Below the pieces are notes generated by a model, which searched no databases, had not been told where the DNA came from, and saw only the letters and a list, made by a program, of their open reading frames with translations. This document shows positions 43,872-52,186 of a stretch of 64,000 nt of DNA, one piece after another. The first letter of the stretch is position 1; each line of letters begins with the position of its first letter. Source of the stretch: Aminobacter sp. HY435 (lineage in GTDB: Bacteria; Pseudomonadota; Alphaproteobacteria; Rhizobiales; Rhizobiaceae); the NCBI RefSeq assembly GCF_027568395.1, contig NZ_JANKZL010000011.1, positions 62,001 through 126,000 of the forward strand, in the 5' to 3' direction. The position numbers were made by a program, and so were the translations under genes.

Positions 43872-45338
43872 TCAAGCCCCAAGAGCCACGCCATCCTTGC
43901 GTTTGTCCGAGCCGCCATGAAGGCTTCCGTCTTCGGCGCGCAAGACGAATTGCGCGCCGCCGAAATCGCTGCGCCCCGCCAGTTCGCCAGCCCCAACGGG
44001 ATCGGTGTAGCCGGCAGCGCGCAAGGCCTTGGCGATAGTGTCAGGCGTTCCCGGTTCGATGGCCAAAGCCTTGGCTCCCTCCAGCCGCCAGCGTGGCGCG
44101 TCGATTGCCGACTGCAGGTCTTCGCCCCAGGCAGCGAGCCGCACAAGCAGCTGAACATGCCCCTGTGGTTGCATCGCACCGCCGACAACGCCAAACCCGG
44201 CGTAAAAATGCCCGTCCTTGAGTGCGGCCCCCGGAACCACCGTATGATAAGGACGCTTGGCCGGCCCGGGCCCATTGATGTGGCCCGGCTCTGAAAACCC
44301 GAATCCGCGGTTCTGCAACACAAAGCCGCCACCGGGCACGGCGATGCCCGAACCGAAGCGCTTGAAGACGCTGCTCATCAGCGTCACCGCCAGCCCGTCG
44401 CGGTCGACGACAACGGTGCAGACGGTGTTGCCCGCAGGATCGGCGACGGTCTTTTGGGCCTGGGCCATTGCACGCCCGACGGCTTCGACCATTGCGAGCG
44501 TCGTCGTTGGGTCGTTGCGGTCGAGGGCCAGGCCGTCGAGTTCTTCCAGCGCATCGAGCACGGCAACGCCATGCGTATTGGGCGGACATTCGAGCACCTT
44601 CAGCCCGCGAAACTGTCGTTCGAGAGGCACGGTGAAATCGCCGCGGTGCGCCGCGAAGTCGTCCGCCGAAAGCACTCCACCCCTGGCTTGGTTGGCGGCT
44701 GCGGCGTGGCGCGCCGGGTCTCCGAGATAGAATGCGTCGGGACCTTCGGTCGCGATGGCCCGCAACACCGCGGCAAGCAGCGGATTGGCGAACTGATCGC
44801 CGGCCTGCGGCGTGCCGCCGGCCCGGTAAAGTTCCGCGCAGGCGGGATCCAGCCTGATGACCGGTTCGAACACGGCCCATTCACGCGCTGTGATCGGCAG
44901 GACAGCAAAGCCTTCCGCCGCAAGCGCGATCGCCGGAGCCAGCAGCTTGGCCATCGGCAGGCGGCCGTAGCGGGCATGCAGGTCGAACCACCCCCGCACG
45001 GCTCCCGGCACGGTAACAGAAAGCGCATGCCGTTCCGGGATGCGCTGGTTGGGGAGCTTCTCCACAACGTCAAGCGACAATGCCTTCGGCGAGCGCCCGG
45101 TACCATTGTAGCTGATGGCTCGGCCATCGGGCTCGACCAGCATGGCAAGCAGGTCGCCGCCGATCCCGGTTGCCATTGGCTCGACGACCCCGAGGATCGC
45201 ATCCGCGGCGATCGCCGCATCGATGGCGGAACCACCCGACGCCAGCATGTCCTTGGCAGCGTGTGCCGCAAGCGGATGGCCGGTCGCAACCATCGCGGAG
45301 TCGCTTCGTACACCCATGCCCCGGGACGAAATGGTCAT
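43872..45338 (-). CDS. Gamma-glutamyltransferase (Ntn-hydrolase)
   Basis: A 488-residue GGT-family precursor. The N-terminal subunit has 'ATGHPLAAHAAKDMLASGGS' and 'GIGGDLLAMLVEPDG', family landmarks. The autocatalytic nucleophile is Thr305 in 'GNTVCTVVVD', where classical GGTs have a TTH motif. The substrate-loop Gly pair appears as 'PGGGFVLQNRG'. There is no obvious signal peptide, so a cytoplasmic role as acylase-like GGT or amide hydrolase is likely. It would cleave gamma-glutamyl amides or peptides. The ATG at 45338 is used. It is divergent from the diiron-oxidase operon across GTATAC site 5 and followed by the SDR gene. Confidence 0.87.
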   Translation of the reverse strand: MTISSRGMGVRSDSAMVATGHPLAAHAAKDMLASGGSAIDAAIAADAILGVVEPMATGIGGDLLAMLVEPDGRAISYNGTGRSPKALSLDVVEKLPNQRIPERHALSVTVPGAVRGWFDLHARYGRLPMAKLLAPAIALAAEGFAVLPITAREWAVFEPVIRLDPACAELYRAGGTPQAGDQFANPLLAAVLRAIATEGPDAFYLGDPARHAAAANQARGGVLSADDFAAHRGDFTVPLERQFRGLKVLECPPNTHGVAVLDALEELDGLALDRNDPTTTLAMVEAVGRAMAQAQKTVADPAGNTVCTVVVDRDGLAVTLMSSVFKRFGSGIAVPGGGFVLQNRGFGFSEPGHINGPGPAKRPYHTVVPGAALKDGHFYAGFGVVGGAMQPQGHVQLLVRLAAWGEDLQSAIDAPRWRLEGAKALAIEPGTPDTIAKALRAAGYTDPVGAGELAGRSDFGGAQFVLRAEDGSLHGGSDKRKDGVALGA

Positions 45339-45448
45339 CGGCTTTTTCCTCTCCGCTCGCCCAGGCATTTCAGCCAGCGCAATATTGTATGCGAGGCCGT
45401 GAGCCTCTCACTGTTCGAACAGTAGAATGCGACTTGCGCTCATGTCAA

Positions 45449-45468
45449 TTTGGTATACAGTATTCTAA
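45449..45468. promoter_or_regulatory. GTATAC operator site 5
   Basis: TTTGGTATACAGTATTC (core 45453-45458) lies about 50 bp before the diiron oxidase start and 110 bp before the divergent gamma-glutamyltransferase. It is the best match to site 1. A regulator here could control both operons together. Confidence 0.55.
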
Positions 45469-45507
45469 ATCGATTTCGAATATCCGTTGAGACGACAGGG
45501 GAACGCC

Positions 45508-46266
45508 ATGACTGCTCCGATGAACCCGGATGAATTTCGTACCGCGCTGGAAAACGCCATCAAAGGCAAGAGCGCCAACAAGTCGCCCTTCAGCCTGGCC
45601 TGGGCGAGCGGCAAGCTCAGCCGCGACCATCTCTCGCGCTGGGCCGAGAACCACTACCACTATGTCGGGCCGTTCGCCGACTATCTCGGCTACATCTATG
45701 CCCGCATGCCGGAGCAGTATGTCGAAGCGAAGGACTTCCTGCTCGCCAACATGTATGAGGAAGAGATCGGCGGCGACCGCCACACCGACCTTTTGATCCG
45801 CTTCGGCGAGGCCTGCGGCACGTCTAGAGAGCGCATGACCGATCCGGAGAACATGTCGGCGACCACGCGCGGACTGCAGAGCTGGTGCTACGCGGTTGCC
45901 ATGCGCGAGGACCCGATCGTCGCCGTTGCCGGCCTCGTCGTCGGCCTCGAATCGCAGGTGCCGTCGATCTACCGCAAGCAGACGCCGACCCTGCGCGACA
46001 GCTACGGCTTCACCGACGAGGAGGTCGAATTCTTCGACCTGCACATCGTCTCCGACGAGATCCATGGCGAGCGCGGTTACCAGATCGTGCTCGAGCACGC
46101 ACGCACCGTCGAGATGCAGCAGCGCTGCCTCAAGATCTGCGAAGTCGGCGCCCAGATGCGCCTGCTCTACACCACCGCGCTCTACAACGACTATGTCGCT
46201 GGCGACGTGAAGCTTGGGCGCGTGGCGCCGATGGAGCCGGAACTCGCCGGCATCGGCGGCGTCTGA
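45508..46266 (+). CDS. Haem-oxygenase-like diiron oxidase/oxygenase (TenA/PqqC superfamily)
   Basis: A 252-residue all-helical protein. The six metal ligands expected for haem-oxygenase-like diiron oxidases (as in CADD, UndA and SznF) are present with correct spacing: Glu85 and His92 ('EEIGGDRH'), Glu148 ('GLESQVP'), and His179, Asp183 and His186 ('HIVSDEIH'). It should bind two irons and activate O2 to oxidise an amino acid- or fatty acid-like substrate. It is the first gene of an operon with two ferredoxins, which can supply electrons. The ATG at 45508 has AGGGGA upstream. The substrate is unknown. TenA thiaminase activity is unlikely because the full iron ligand set is present. Confidence 0.82.
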   Translation: MTAPMNPDEFRTALENAIKGKSANKSPFSLAWASGKLSRDHLSRWAENHYHYVGPFADYLGYIYARMPEQYVEAKDFLLANMYEEEIGGDRHTDLLIRFGEACGTSRERMTDPENMSATTRGLQSWCYAVAMREDPIVAVAGLVVGLESQVPSIYRKQTPTLRDSYGFTDEEVEFFDLHIVSDEIHGERGYQIVLEHARTVEMQQRCLKICEVGAQMRLLYTTALYNDYVAGDVKLGRVAPMEPELAGIGGV

Positions 46267-46274
46267 GGTCAGAC

Positions 46275-46586
46275 ATGCCGACAGTCATTATCCATAGCAA
46301 GGGCGAGGCCTATACCGGAGAGGTCAAGGAGGACACCAACCTCGTCGTCCGCGCCGGTATCAAGCAGTTTCCCTTTCCGCATCTGGCCTACAAATGCGGC
46401 ATGGGGAAATGCGGCACCTGCGCCAGCCGCATCCTCGCCGGCGCCGAGCATCTGCCGCCGCCAAACTGGAAGGAAAAGAAGCAACTCGGCGACAAGATCG
46501 ACGAGGGTTTCCGGCTCGTCTGCCAGCTATGGATCAAGCATGACATCGAGCTTCGCCAGGAGAAGGTGACGGAGCCGCAGGCCTAG
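46275..46586 (+). CDS. 2Fe-2S ferredoxin, plant type (first)
   Basis: A 103-residue ferredoxin. Cluster cysteines lie in 'KCGMGKCGTCAS' and a distal Cys in 'FRLVCQLWI', matching the CX4-5CX2C...C arrangement of plant-type clusters. The C-terminal half is longer and more charged than usual ('PPNWKEKKQLGDKID'). It starts 8 bp after the diiron oxidase stop and is probably its electron donor. It differs clearly from the second ferredoxin at 47049. Confidence 0.87.
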   Translation: MPTVIIHSKGEAYTGEVKEDTNLVVRAGIKQFPFPHLAYKCGMGKCGTCASRILAGAEHLPPPNWKEKKQLGDKIDEGFRLVCQLWIKHDIELRQEKVTEPQA

Positions 46587-46597
46587 CCCCCAGATGC

Positions 46598-46616
46598 GCC
46601 ACGCCGCTGGCGTGGC
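46598..46616 (+). other. Intra-operon hairpin
   Basis: GCCACGCC-GCT-GGCGTGGC forms a perfect 8-bp stem 12 bases after the first ferredoxin stop, with no T-tract. It may protect or process the upstream mRNA. Confidence 0.4.
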
Positions 46617-46689
46617 GTGAAGAGACACCGACCGTGGATGCGTTCGCGCACACGGACGCGAGCAAGCAAACTCAGCATGAGGTAAAACT

Positions 46690-46989
46690 ATGTATGTGGT
46701 TCTGACGACCAAGCCGGGCGAATTCCGGACCGAAATGAGCCCTGGCGTGCAGGCGGTCGAAACCTATGACTACATCTTTTATGGCCGCAAGCGGGCGTCT
46801 TTCACGATCGCCAAGCTGAATGACCAGGAACAGACCCGCATCCGCATCGTCGAAGACGAGCCGCCGCAGATCGAAAACAACGTCCCCTCCAAGCTGTTCG
46901 AGAAATTCGACTCCGTCGAGGAGGCCCGCCACGAGCTCAAGACGCTCACCACCTACGGCAGCATGGACATCCAGCTCAAGCGCGTCTGA
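46690..46989 (+). CDS. Conserved-context small protein, function unknown
   Basis: A 99-residue soluble protein with no signal peptide or membrane segment. It opens 'MYVVLTTKPGEFRTEMS' and contains 'YDYIFYGRKRASFTIAKL' and 'KLFEKFDSVEEARHELKTL', suggesting a small alpha/beta fold. It has no cysteines, so it is not a third ferredoxin. GAGGTAAAAC lies before the ATG. It is placed between two ferredoxin genes downstream of a diiron oxidase, like a small regulatory or coupling subunit of a multicomponent oxygenase (compare PaaB- or MmoB-like effectors). That comparison is by position only; I do not recognise the family. Confidence 0.7.
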   Translation: MYVVLTTKPGEFRTEMSPGVQAVETYDYIFYGRKRASFTIAKLNDQEQTRIRIVEDEPPQIENNVPSKLFEKFDSVEEARHELKTLTTYGSMDIQLKRV

Positions 46990-47048
46990 CGCGCTTGAAG
47001 CCGCTAGCCTCATAACCTTGCATCGCCAACCTTGTACCGAATGCGCCG

Positions 47049-47342
47049 ATGATCACCATCACCTTCATAACCAATGACGGCAAGCAGGCGACCGCGCCCG
47101 ACAACAGCAATCTGTTGCGCGTCTCGCTGCGCGAAAAAGGCGGCATCCCGTTCAAGTGCGGCGGTGGATTGTGCGGCACCTGCAAGTGCAAGATCGAGAC
47201 CGGCATCGAAAACACCGATGCGGTCAAGCCCAAGGAACGCAACCACCTGACCCCCGAGGACCTGGCCGCCGGCTTCCGCATGGCCTGCCAGACCTTCGTG
47301 CTTGGCGACGTCAGCGTTTCCTGGGTGCCCAAGACGCGCTGA
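47049..47342 (+). CDS. 2Fe-2S ferredoxin (second)
   Basis: A 97-residue ferredoxin. 'FKCGGGLCGTCKCKIETG' contains the three proximal cluster cysteines (plus an extra Cys), and 'MACQTFVLGDV' the fourth. It opens like a plant-type fold ('ITITFITNDGKQATAPD'). It is 59 bp after the 99-residue protein. Two distinct ferredoxins in one operon suggest either a relay or two redox partners, one for the diiron oxidase. No dedicated ferredoxin reductase is encoded nearby. Confidence 0.87.
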   Translation: MITITFITNDGKQATAPDNSNLLRVSLREKGGIPFKCGGGLCGTCKCKIETGIENTDAVKPKERNHLTPEDLAAGFRMACQTFVLGDVSVSWVPKTR

Positions 47343-47369
47343 CGCGACGATTTCGAAAGCAAACGACCG

Positions 47370-48827
47370 ATGACCGAGCGACACCTGAACTATATCGGCG
47401 GCGAATGGCAGCCTTCACGCAGCGGCGCCACCTTCGAAGACCGCAGCCCCGCCGACGAACGCGACGTGATCGGGCTTTTCCCGGACTCCGATGCCGCCGA
47501 TGTCGCCGCCGCGGTGTCGTCGGTCGCTTCGGCATGGCCGGTCTGGGCCGCCCAGTCGCCGGAGGTGCGCGCCGACGTCCTGTTCAAGGCCGCCGACCTG
47601 ATGTCGCAGCGCGCCGACACGATTGCCGCCGAGCTCACCCGCGAGGAGGGCAAGACGCTTAACGAGGCGCGCAACGAGGCCAGGCGCATCGCCGCCAACT
47701 TCCGCCTCTATGCCGGCGAGGCGCTGCGCCTCAATGGCGAGACCTATCCCAGCGAGAGCGGACAGATGGTGCTGTCGCTGCGCCAGCCGGTCGGCGTCGT
47801 CGCCGTCATCACGCCGTGGAATTTCCCGCTGTCGATGGCAGCGCGCAAGCTTGGGCCGGCACTCGCCGCTGGCAATGGCGTCGTCTTCAAGCCGTCCGAA
47901 ATCACGCCCTTGATGGGCCAGCGCCTGGTCGAAGTGCTGCTCGATGCCGGATTGCCGCCAAAGCTCGTCGCGCTTGTGCAGGGCAAGGGCGCCAGGGTCG
48001 GCCAGGCGATCACCGCGCAAGCCGGCGTCGATGCGCTGACCTTCACCGGCTCTTATGCGGTGGGCAAGCAGATCGCGGCGTCGCTGTCGACCGACACCCG
48101 CGTCCAGTTGGAAATGGGCGGCAAGAACGCCACCGTCATCCTGGCCGACGCCAGCATCGACAAGGCAGTTGCAACAATCGAGCGCGGCGCCTTCGGCCTG
48201 ACTGGCCAGGCCTGCACCGGCACCAGCCGCGTGCTGGTCGCCCGCTCGCTCCATGACCAGCTCGTCGCCCGCCTGGAAGCAAGCGCCAGCGCCATCAAAG
48301 TCGGCCCCGGCACGTCGGATGGCGTGCAGATGGGCCCGCTCGCCACCCGCGCGCAATACGACAAGGTGCTGTCTTATGTCGCCATCGCCCGCGAGGAGGG
48401 TGGCAGGGTCGTCGGTGGCGAAGCGTTGCGCGACAGCGGCGACGAAGCACTGGCGCATGGCTACTTCGTCCGCCCGGCCGTGGTATCGGGACTGCCTGAG
48501 AACAGCCGCCTGTGGCGCGAGGAAATCTTCGGGCCGGTGGTCGCCATTCGCCCGATCGACAGCCTCGACGAGGCGATCGCACTCGCCGACGACACCGAAT
48601 ATGGCCTCGCTGTCTCGCTCGTCACCAACGACCTGCCTTCGGTGTTGCGCTTCGCCCGCGAAACCCAGCACGGTATCGTCAAGGTCAACAGCCCGACAAC
48701 CGGCGTGTCGCTGAACGCGCCGTTCGGCGGGCTGAAGCACTCGAGCAACCAGGCCGCCAAGGAACAGGGCGGCGCCAACGTCATGGACTTCTATAGCCGC
48801 ATCAAAAGCATCTATCTTGGGGCATGA
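47370..48827 (+). CDS. NAD(P)-dependent aldehyde dehydrogenase
   Basis: A 485-residue ALDH. 'ITPWNFPLSMAARKLGPALAAG' is the cofactor-binding landmark, the general-base Glu is in 'LEMGGKNATVIL', and the catalytic Cys in 'GLTGQACTGTSR'. The closing segment is 'FGGLKHSSNQAAKEQG'. It is closest in style to semialdehyde dehydrogenases such as ketoglutarate-semialdehyde dehydrogenase. It would oxidise an aldehyde released by the diiron oxidase step to an acid. It starts 27 bp after the second ferredoxin. Confidence 0.9.
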   Translation: MTERHLNYIGGEWQPSRSGATFEDRSPADERDVIGLFPDSDAADVAAAVSSVASAWPVWAAQSPEVRADVLFKAADLMSQRADTIAAELTREEGKTLNEARNEARRIAANFRLYAGEALRLNGETYPSESGQMVLSLRQPVGVVAVITPWNFPLSMAARKLGPALAAGNGVVFKPSEITPLMGQRLVEVLLDAGLPPKLVALVQGKGARVGQAITAQAGVDALTFTGSYAVGKQIAASLSTDTRVQLEMGGKNATVILADASIDKAVATIERGAFGLTGQACTGTSRVLVARSLHDQLVARLEASASAIKVGPGTSDGVQMGPLATRAQYDKVLSYVAIAREEGGRVVGGEALRDSGDEALAHGYFVRPAVVSGLPENSRLWREEIFGPVVAIRPIDSLDEAIALADDTEYGLAVSLVTNDLPSVLRFARETQHGIVKVNSPTTGVSLNAPFGGLKHSSNQAAKEQGGANVMDFYSRIKSIYLGA

Positions 48828-48828
48828 C

Positions 48829-49584
48829 ATGCTGCAGACCCTGATGTCGTCGATGCCCGGCACCTTCGTGCCGGGTCATCTGTTCGGCATGGGGCTCATG
48901 GTCTTCGTTGCCGCCCTCCTGCAGGGCATAGGCGGGCTCGGCTTCGCCATGGTTTCGGCGCCGCTGGCCGTGCTGTTCTTTCCCGAGATGGCGCCCGGGC
49001 CGCTGCTGGTGCTCGGCGCTGGCCTGGCGCTGCTCGGCGTGCTGCGCGATTTCGACGCCGTCGACTGGGCGTCGGTCACCACGCTGATGGTGGGACGTGT
49101 CGGCGGAACGCTGCTTGCCGGCGCCACTCTCGCGGCTTTGCCTACCAATGCCTTTTCGATCGTCTTTGCGTTGCTGATCCTTGCCGGCGTCGGCTTGAGC
49201 TTCGCCGGCTGGAAGGTCGAGGCCTCGCATCCAAACCTGGCGCTGGCCGGCGTCGCCTCGGGATTGATGGGCACCATCACCTCTTCGGGCGCGCCGCCCT
49301 TCGCCATCGTCATGCAATATGTGCCCCCGCGCCAGATGCGCGCGACCATCAGCTGCGTGTTCTTCGCTGGCGCCATCCTGTCGCTGATGATGCTGGCATA
49401 TGTCGACCGGTTCACCCTGCCCCAGCTTTGGCTCGGCATTCTGCTTTTTCCGCTGATGCTGGGCGGCTTCTTCGTCTCGGGACGGTTTCATCGTTATTTT
49501 TCGCCGCGCGGCGTGCGCATCCTGCTTCTCACCATGTCCGGGCTCGGCGCGCTCGGCATCCTCGCCCGGGCGCTGGTGTCATGA
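48829..49584 (+). CDS. Sulfite exporter TauE/SafE family membrane protein
   Basis: A 251-residue protein with about eight hydrophobic segments in two repeats. 'LLQGIGGLGFAMVSAPL' and 'GLMGTITSSGAPPFAIVM' are the paired TauE/SafE motifs. The family exports sulfite, sulfoacetate or other organic anions. Its ATG lies 1 bp after the aldehyde dehydrogenase stop and its own stop overlaps the next gene, so it belongs to the oxidase operon. It may remove an acidic or sulfur-containing end product. Confidence 0.85.
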   Translation: MLQTLMSSMPGTFVPGHLFGMGLMVFVAALLQGIGGLGFAMVSAPLAVLFFPEMAPGPLLVLGAGLALLGVLRDFDAVDWASVTTLMVGRVGGTLLAGATLAALPTNAFSIVFALLILAGVGLSFAGWKVEASHPNLALAGVASGLMGTITSSGAPPFAIVMQYVPPRQMRATISCVFFAGAILSLMMLAYVDRFTLPQLWLGILLFPLMLGGFFVSGRFHRYFSPRGVRILLLTMSGLGALGILARALVS

Positions 49585-50498
49585 TGATCCACATCACCGA
49601 CGAAATGGTCGAAGCGGCGGTCAGCCCTGCCGACGCGCAACAGGTGCTGGCGGATGCCTTCCTGCAATTCGGCAACGGCGACGCCGCGATGCAGGCACGC
49701 ATCCGCAGCGAGGCCGGTGGCGTCAAGCTGTCGACGCTGGGCGCCGTCATCCCCGGCCAGGAAGTGGTCGGCGCCAAGGTCTACACCACCATCAAGGGTC
49801 AGTTCTCCTTCGTCATCCTGCTGTTTTCGGCTGTCGACGGCCGAGCACTGGCGACCTTTGACGCCGGTGCCATCACCAGGCTGCGAACGGCCGGCTGCTC
49901 GGTGATCGCAGCAAGACATCTCGCGCGCGCCGGCGCCACAACGCTCTCGGTCTTTGGCTCGGGCCCGCTCGGCCGAGCGCACGCCGTGCAGATGGCCCAG
50001 GCGTTCGCGCTCAAGCGCGTGCTGCTCGCGAGCCGTTCCTCGGACCCGGCACTGGCGATCGACCTCGAAGCCGCCTGCGGCGTCGAGACACGCATGGCAT
50101 CCGCCGCCGAAGCCGCGGCGGAGGCCGACATCGTCGTCACTGCATCGCGCTCGCCGAGCGCGCTGTTTTCGGGCGACCTGCTCAGACCAGGCAGCTTCGT
50201 TGCCGCCGTCGGCTCGAGTCTGCCCAACACGCGTGAACTTGACGACCGTGCCATGGCGCGCGCGTCTCTTGTGGCCGTCGAATGGCGCGACCAGAGCCTG
50301 CGCGAAGCCGGCGACCTGGTCATGGCCGACCCCGCGGCCCTGCCGGCGGAAAAGATCGTCGAGCTCGGCAAGATCCTCGCCGGCAAGTCGATGGGCCGCA
50401 CCACAGGCGAGCAGATCACCATCTACAAGTCGGTCGGGGTCGGGCTTCAGGACATCGCCCTGGCCGGTCTGGCATACAGGCGCATTGCCGGCGGCTGA
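49581..50498 (+). CDS. Ornithine cyclodeaminase/mu-crystallin family protein
   Basis: A 305-residue NAD(P)-binding enzyme. 'GAKVYTTIKGQFSFVILLFSA' and 'TRLRTAGCSVIAARHLARAG' are the substrate-side motifs, and the Rossmann loop is 'VFGSGPLGRAHAVQM'. 'SVGVGLQDIALA' closes the family signature. Members include ornithine cyclodeaminase, alanine dehydrogenase and pyrroline-2-carboxylate reductase, all acting on amino acids or cyclic imines. It overlaps the TauE stop by 4 bp. This implies that the operon's substrate or product is an amino acid or imine. Confidence 0.87.
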   Translation: MMIHITDEMVEAAVSPADAQQVLADAFLQFGNGDAAMQARIRSEAGGVKLSTLGAVIPGQEVVGAKVYTTIKGQFSFVILLFSAVDGRALATFDAGAITRLRTAGCSVIAARHLARAGATTLSVFGSGPLGRAHAVQMAQAFALKRVLLASRSSDPALAIDLEAACGVETRMASAAEAAAEADIVVTASRSPSALFSGDLLRPGSFVAAVGSSLPNTRELDDRAMARASLVAVEWRDQSLREAGDLVMADPAALPAEKIVELGKILAGKSMGRTTGEQITIYKSVGVGLQDIALAGLAYRRIAGG

Positions 50499-50561
50499 GA
50501 GCCACGCCGCATCGCCGGCGCACCCCAGCACCGCCCCGCAACCCTTTTCGCCGCGTCGCGG

Positions 50562-52034
50562 GTGTGGCAAACCTCCTTGGTGGCTTGGGGAAACAACAGC
50601 GCATCGGTCCGGATTTCCAGATGCGCGGCGACGGCTGTCGCCGCTGCTGCCGTCGCACATGGCTGGGCCATCTCCCCTGCCCTCGCACATGCCTCGGATC
50701 GCGGCCATGTCCTGCTCCTGCCCACCGGGCACTACATCGCCGGTGCGGCGATGGCGGTGGCGTCGTCGTTTATCGTGCTGGCGTTGTTGCCGCCGCAGCG
50801 CCTTGGCGATTTCTGGCGCGGGCGCATCCGGCTTGGCACGGTTCCCGATCTGCGCCTGCCGGTAAGCCTGCTGTCCTTCACCATGCTCGCCGCCTTGATC
50901 GTCGCCGGCTTCAATGGCAGCCGCGATCCGCTGTCCAATCCACTGTCGCTGACGGTCTGGACGCTGCTCTGGGTCGGGCTGACCCTGCTGCAGGGCCTGT
51001 TCGGCAATCTCTGGGCATGGCTCAACCCTTGGTACGGGCCATATCGGTTGGCCACTCGCCTGCTTGGCCTGAGTGCCAATGGAGCGCCGTTCCATCTGCC
51101 GGACCGGGTGAGCTACTGGCCGGCGTTCATCCTGTTTGTTGCCTTCGCCTGGTTCGAGCTGATCTATCCGGCGCCGGACGATCCGGCCCGTCTGGCGATG
51201 GCGGCCGGCATCTACTGGCTCTTGTCGCTTGTTGCCATGCTGGCTTTCGGTTTCGACCGCTGGAGCCGGCAGGGCGAATTCCTCTCGGCGTTCTTTGCGA
51301 TGATCGCGCGCTTTGGCATCGTCGAGGCCAAACAGGACGGCTCTCGCCTGCGCCTCCGGCTGTGCTGGCCGGGAGCCAAGCTCGTCAGTGCCGAGCCGCT
51401 GCCGCCGTCGGGCGCGCTGTTCCTGCTGCTGGCGCTGGCCTCGGTGTCCTTCGACGGCTTTTCCAAGACCTTTCTCTGGCTCGGGCTGAACGGCGTCAAT
51501 CCGCTCGAACTGCCCGGCCGTTCGGCGCTCATGGCCATCAACAGCCTCGGCCTCGTCGCCGTGTTCGGCATTCTGGCCGGCATCGGATTAATGGCCATCC
51601 TTGCCGGCGAACGGTTGGTGCGCAGCAACCAGCCGCTGTGCCATAGCGCCGGGCTGATGGTCTGGTCGATCGTGCCGATTGCGCTTGCCTACCATTTCTC
51701 GCACTACCTGACCTCGCTTTTGGTCAACGGCCAGTATGCGCTTGTCGCCCTGTCGGACCCGTTCGCGCTTGGCTGGAACCTGTTCGGCACTGCCCATATG
51801 CCGATCGAGGCCGGCATCGTCATGGGCGCTGGGGCCGCGTGGATGCTGTGGAACCTGCAGGCACTGGCGATCGTCGGCGGTCACGTGCTGGCCGTGCTCG
51901 TTGCGCACCTGCTCGCCTGGCGCCTGCACCCGGTCGCGACGAGCGCCTCGCTGAGCCAGATGCCGCTGACATTGCTGATGATCGGCTACACGGTTTTTGG
52001 CCTTTGGCTGCTCTCGACAGCAACAGCCGGATAG
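50562..52034 (+). CDS. Polytopic membrane protein of unknown function
   Basis: A 490-residue protein with about ten or eleven hydrophobic segments and a GTG start at 50562. The first 45 residues resemble a signal or membrane anchor ending ALAHAS. Distinct motifs are 'NLWAWLNPWYGPYRLATRLLG', 'SFDGFSKTFLWLGLNG' and 'AYHFSHYLTSLLVNGQY', the last with two His that could lie in the membrane. Proteins of this look are sometimes labelled fenitrothion-hydrolase-like, but I cannot support a function. It lies 63 bp after the cyclodeaminase gene and may be in the same operon. Confidence 0.6.
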   Translation: MWQTSLVAWGNNSASVRISRCAATAVAAAAVAHGWAISPALAHASDRGHVLLLPTGHYIAGAAMAVASSFIVLALLPPQRLGDFWRGRIRLGTVPDLRLPVSLLSFTMLAALIVAGFNGSRDPLSNPLSLTVWTLLWVGLTLLQGLFGNLWAWLNPWYGPYRLATRLLGLSANGAPFHLPDRVSYWPAFILFVAFAWFELIYPAPDDPARLAMAAGIYWLLSLVAMLAFGFDRWSRQGEFLSAFFAMIARFGIVEAKQDGSRLRLRLCWPGAKLVSAEPLPPSGALFLLLALASVSFDGFSKTFLWLGLNGVNPLELPGRSALMAINSLGLVAVFGILAGIGLMAILAGERLVRSNQPLCHSAGLMVWSIVPIALAYHFSHYLTSLLVNGQYALVALSDPFALGWNLFGTAHMPIEAGIVMGAGAAWMLWNLQALAIVGGHVLAVLVAHLLAWRLHPVATSASLSQMPLTLLMIGYTVFGLWLLSTATAG

Positions 52035-52099
52035 TTCAAACAGGGGGCGATTTGACCCAGGGGAAGTGGCTATTGCTACCTCGTGGGATTGATGATCTA

Positions 52100-52113
52100 G
52101 TTTGTATACATGC
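52100..52113. promoter_or_regulatory. GTATAC operator site 6
   Basis: GTTTGTATACATGC (core 52104-52109) lies about 80 bp before the branched-chain-type binding protein gene. It shares GTTTGTATACA with site 1. It ties the Liv-type transporter to the same putative regulon. Confidence 0.5.
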
Positions 52114-52186
52114 AATTTTTCGCCCTCGCGGAAGGGCTGCCAATCCGCAAGATCGTTGGTCAATTGACACGGCAAGGGGACAGGGC

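Noticed and set aside
45508-46266. Calling the diiron protein TenA thiaminase or PqqC
   Set aside because: The six iron ligands of the haem-oxygenase-like diiron group are present with correct spacing, and no thiamine or PQQ genes are nearby.
46690-46989. Naming the 99-residue protein PaaB
   Set aside because: Only size and operon position resemble PaaB-like subunits; no PaaA/PaaC partners and no sequence match I can defend.
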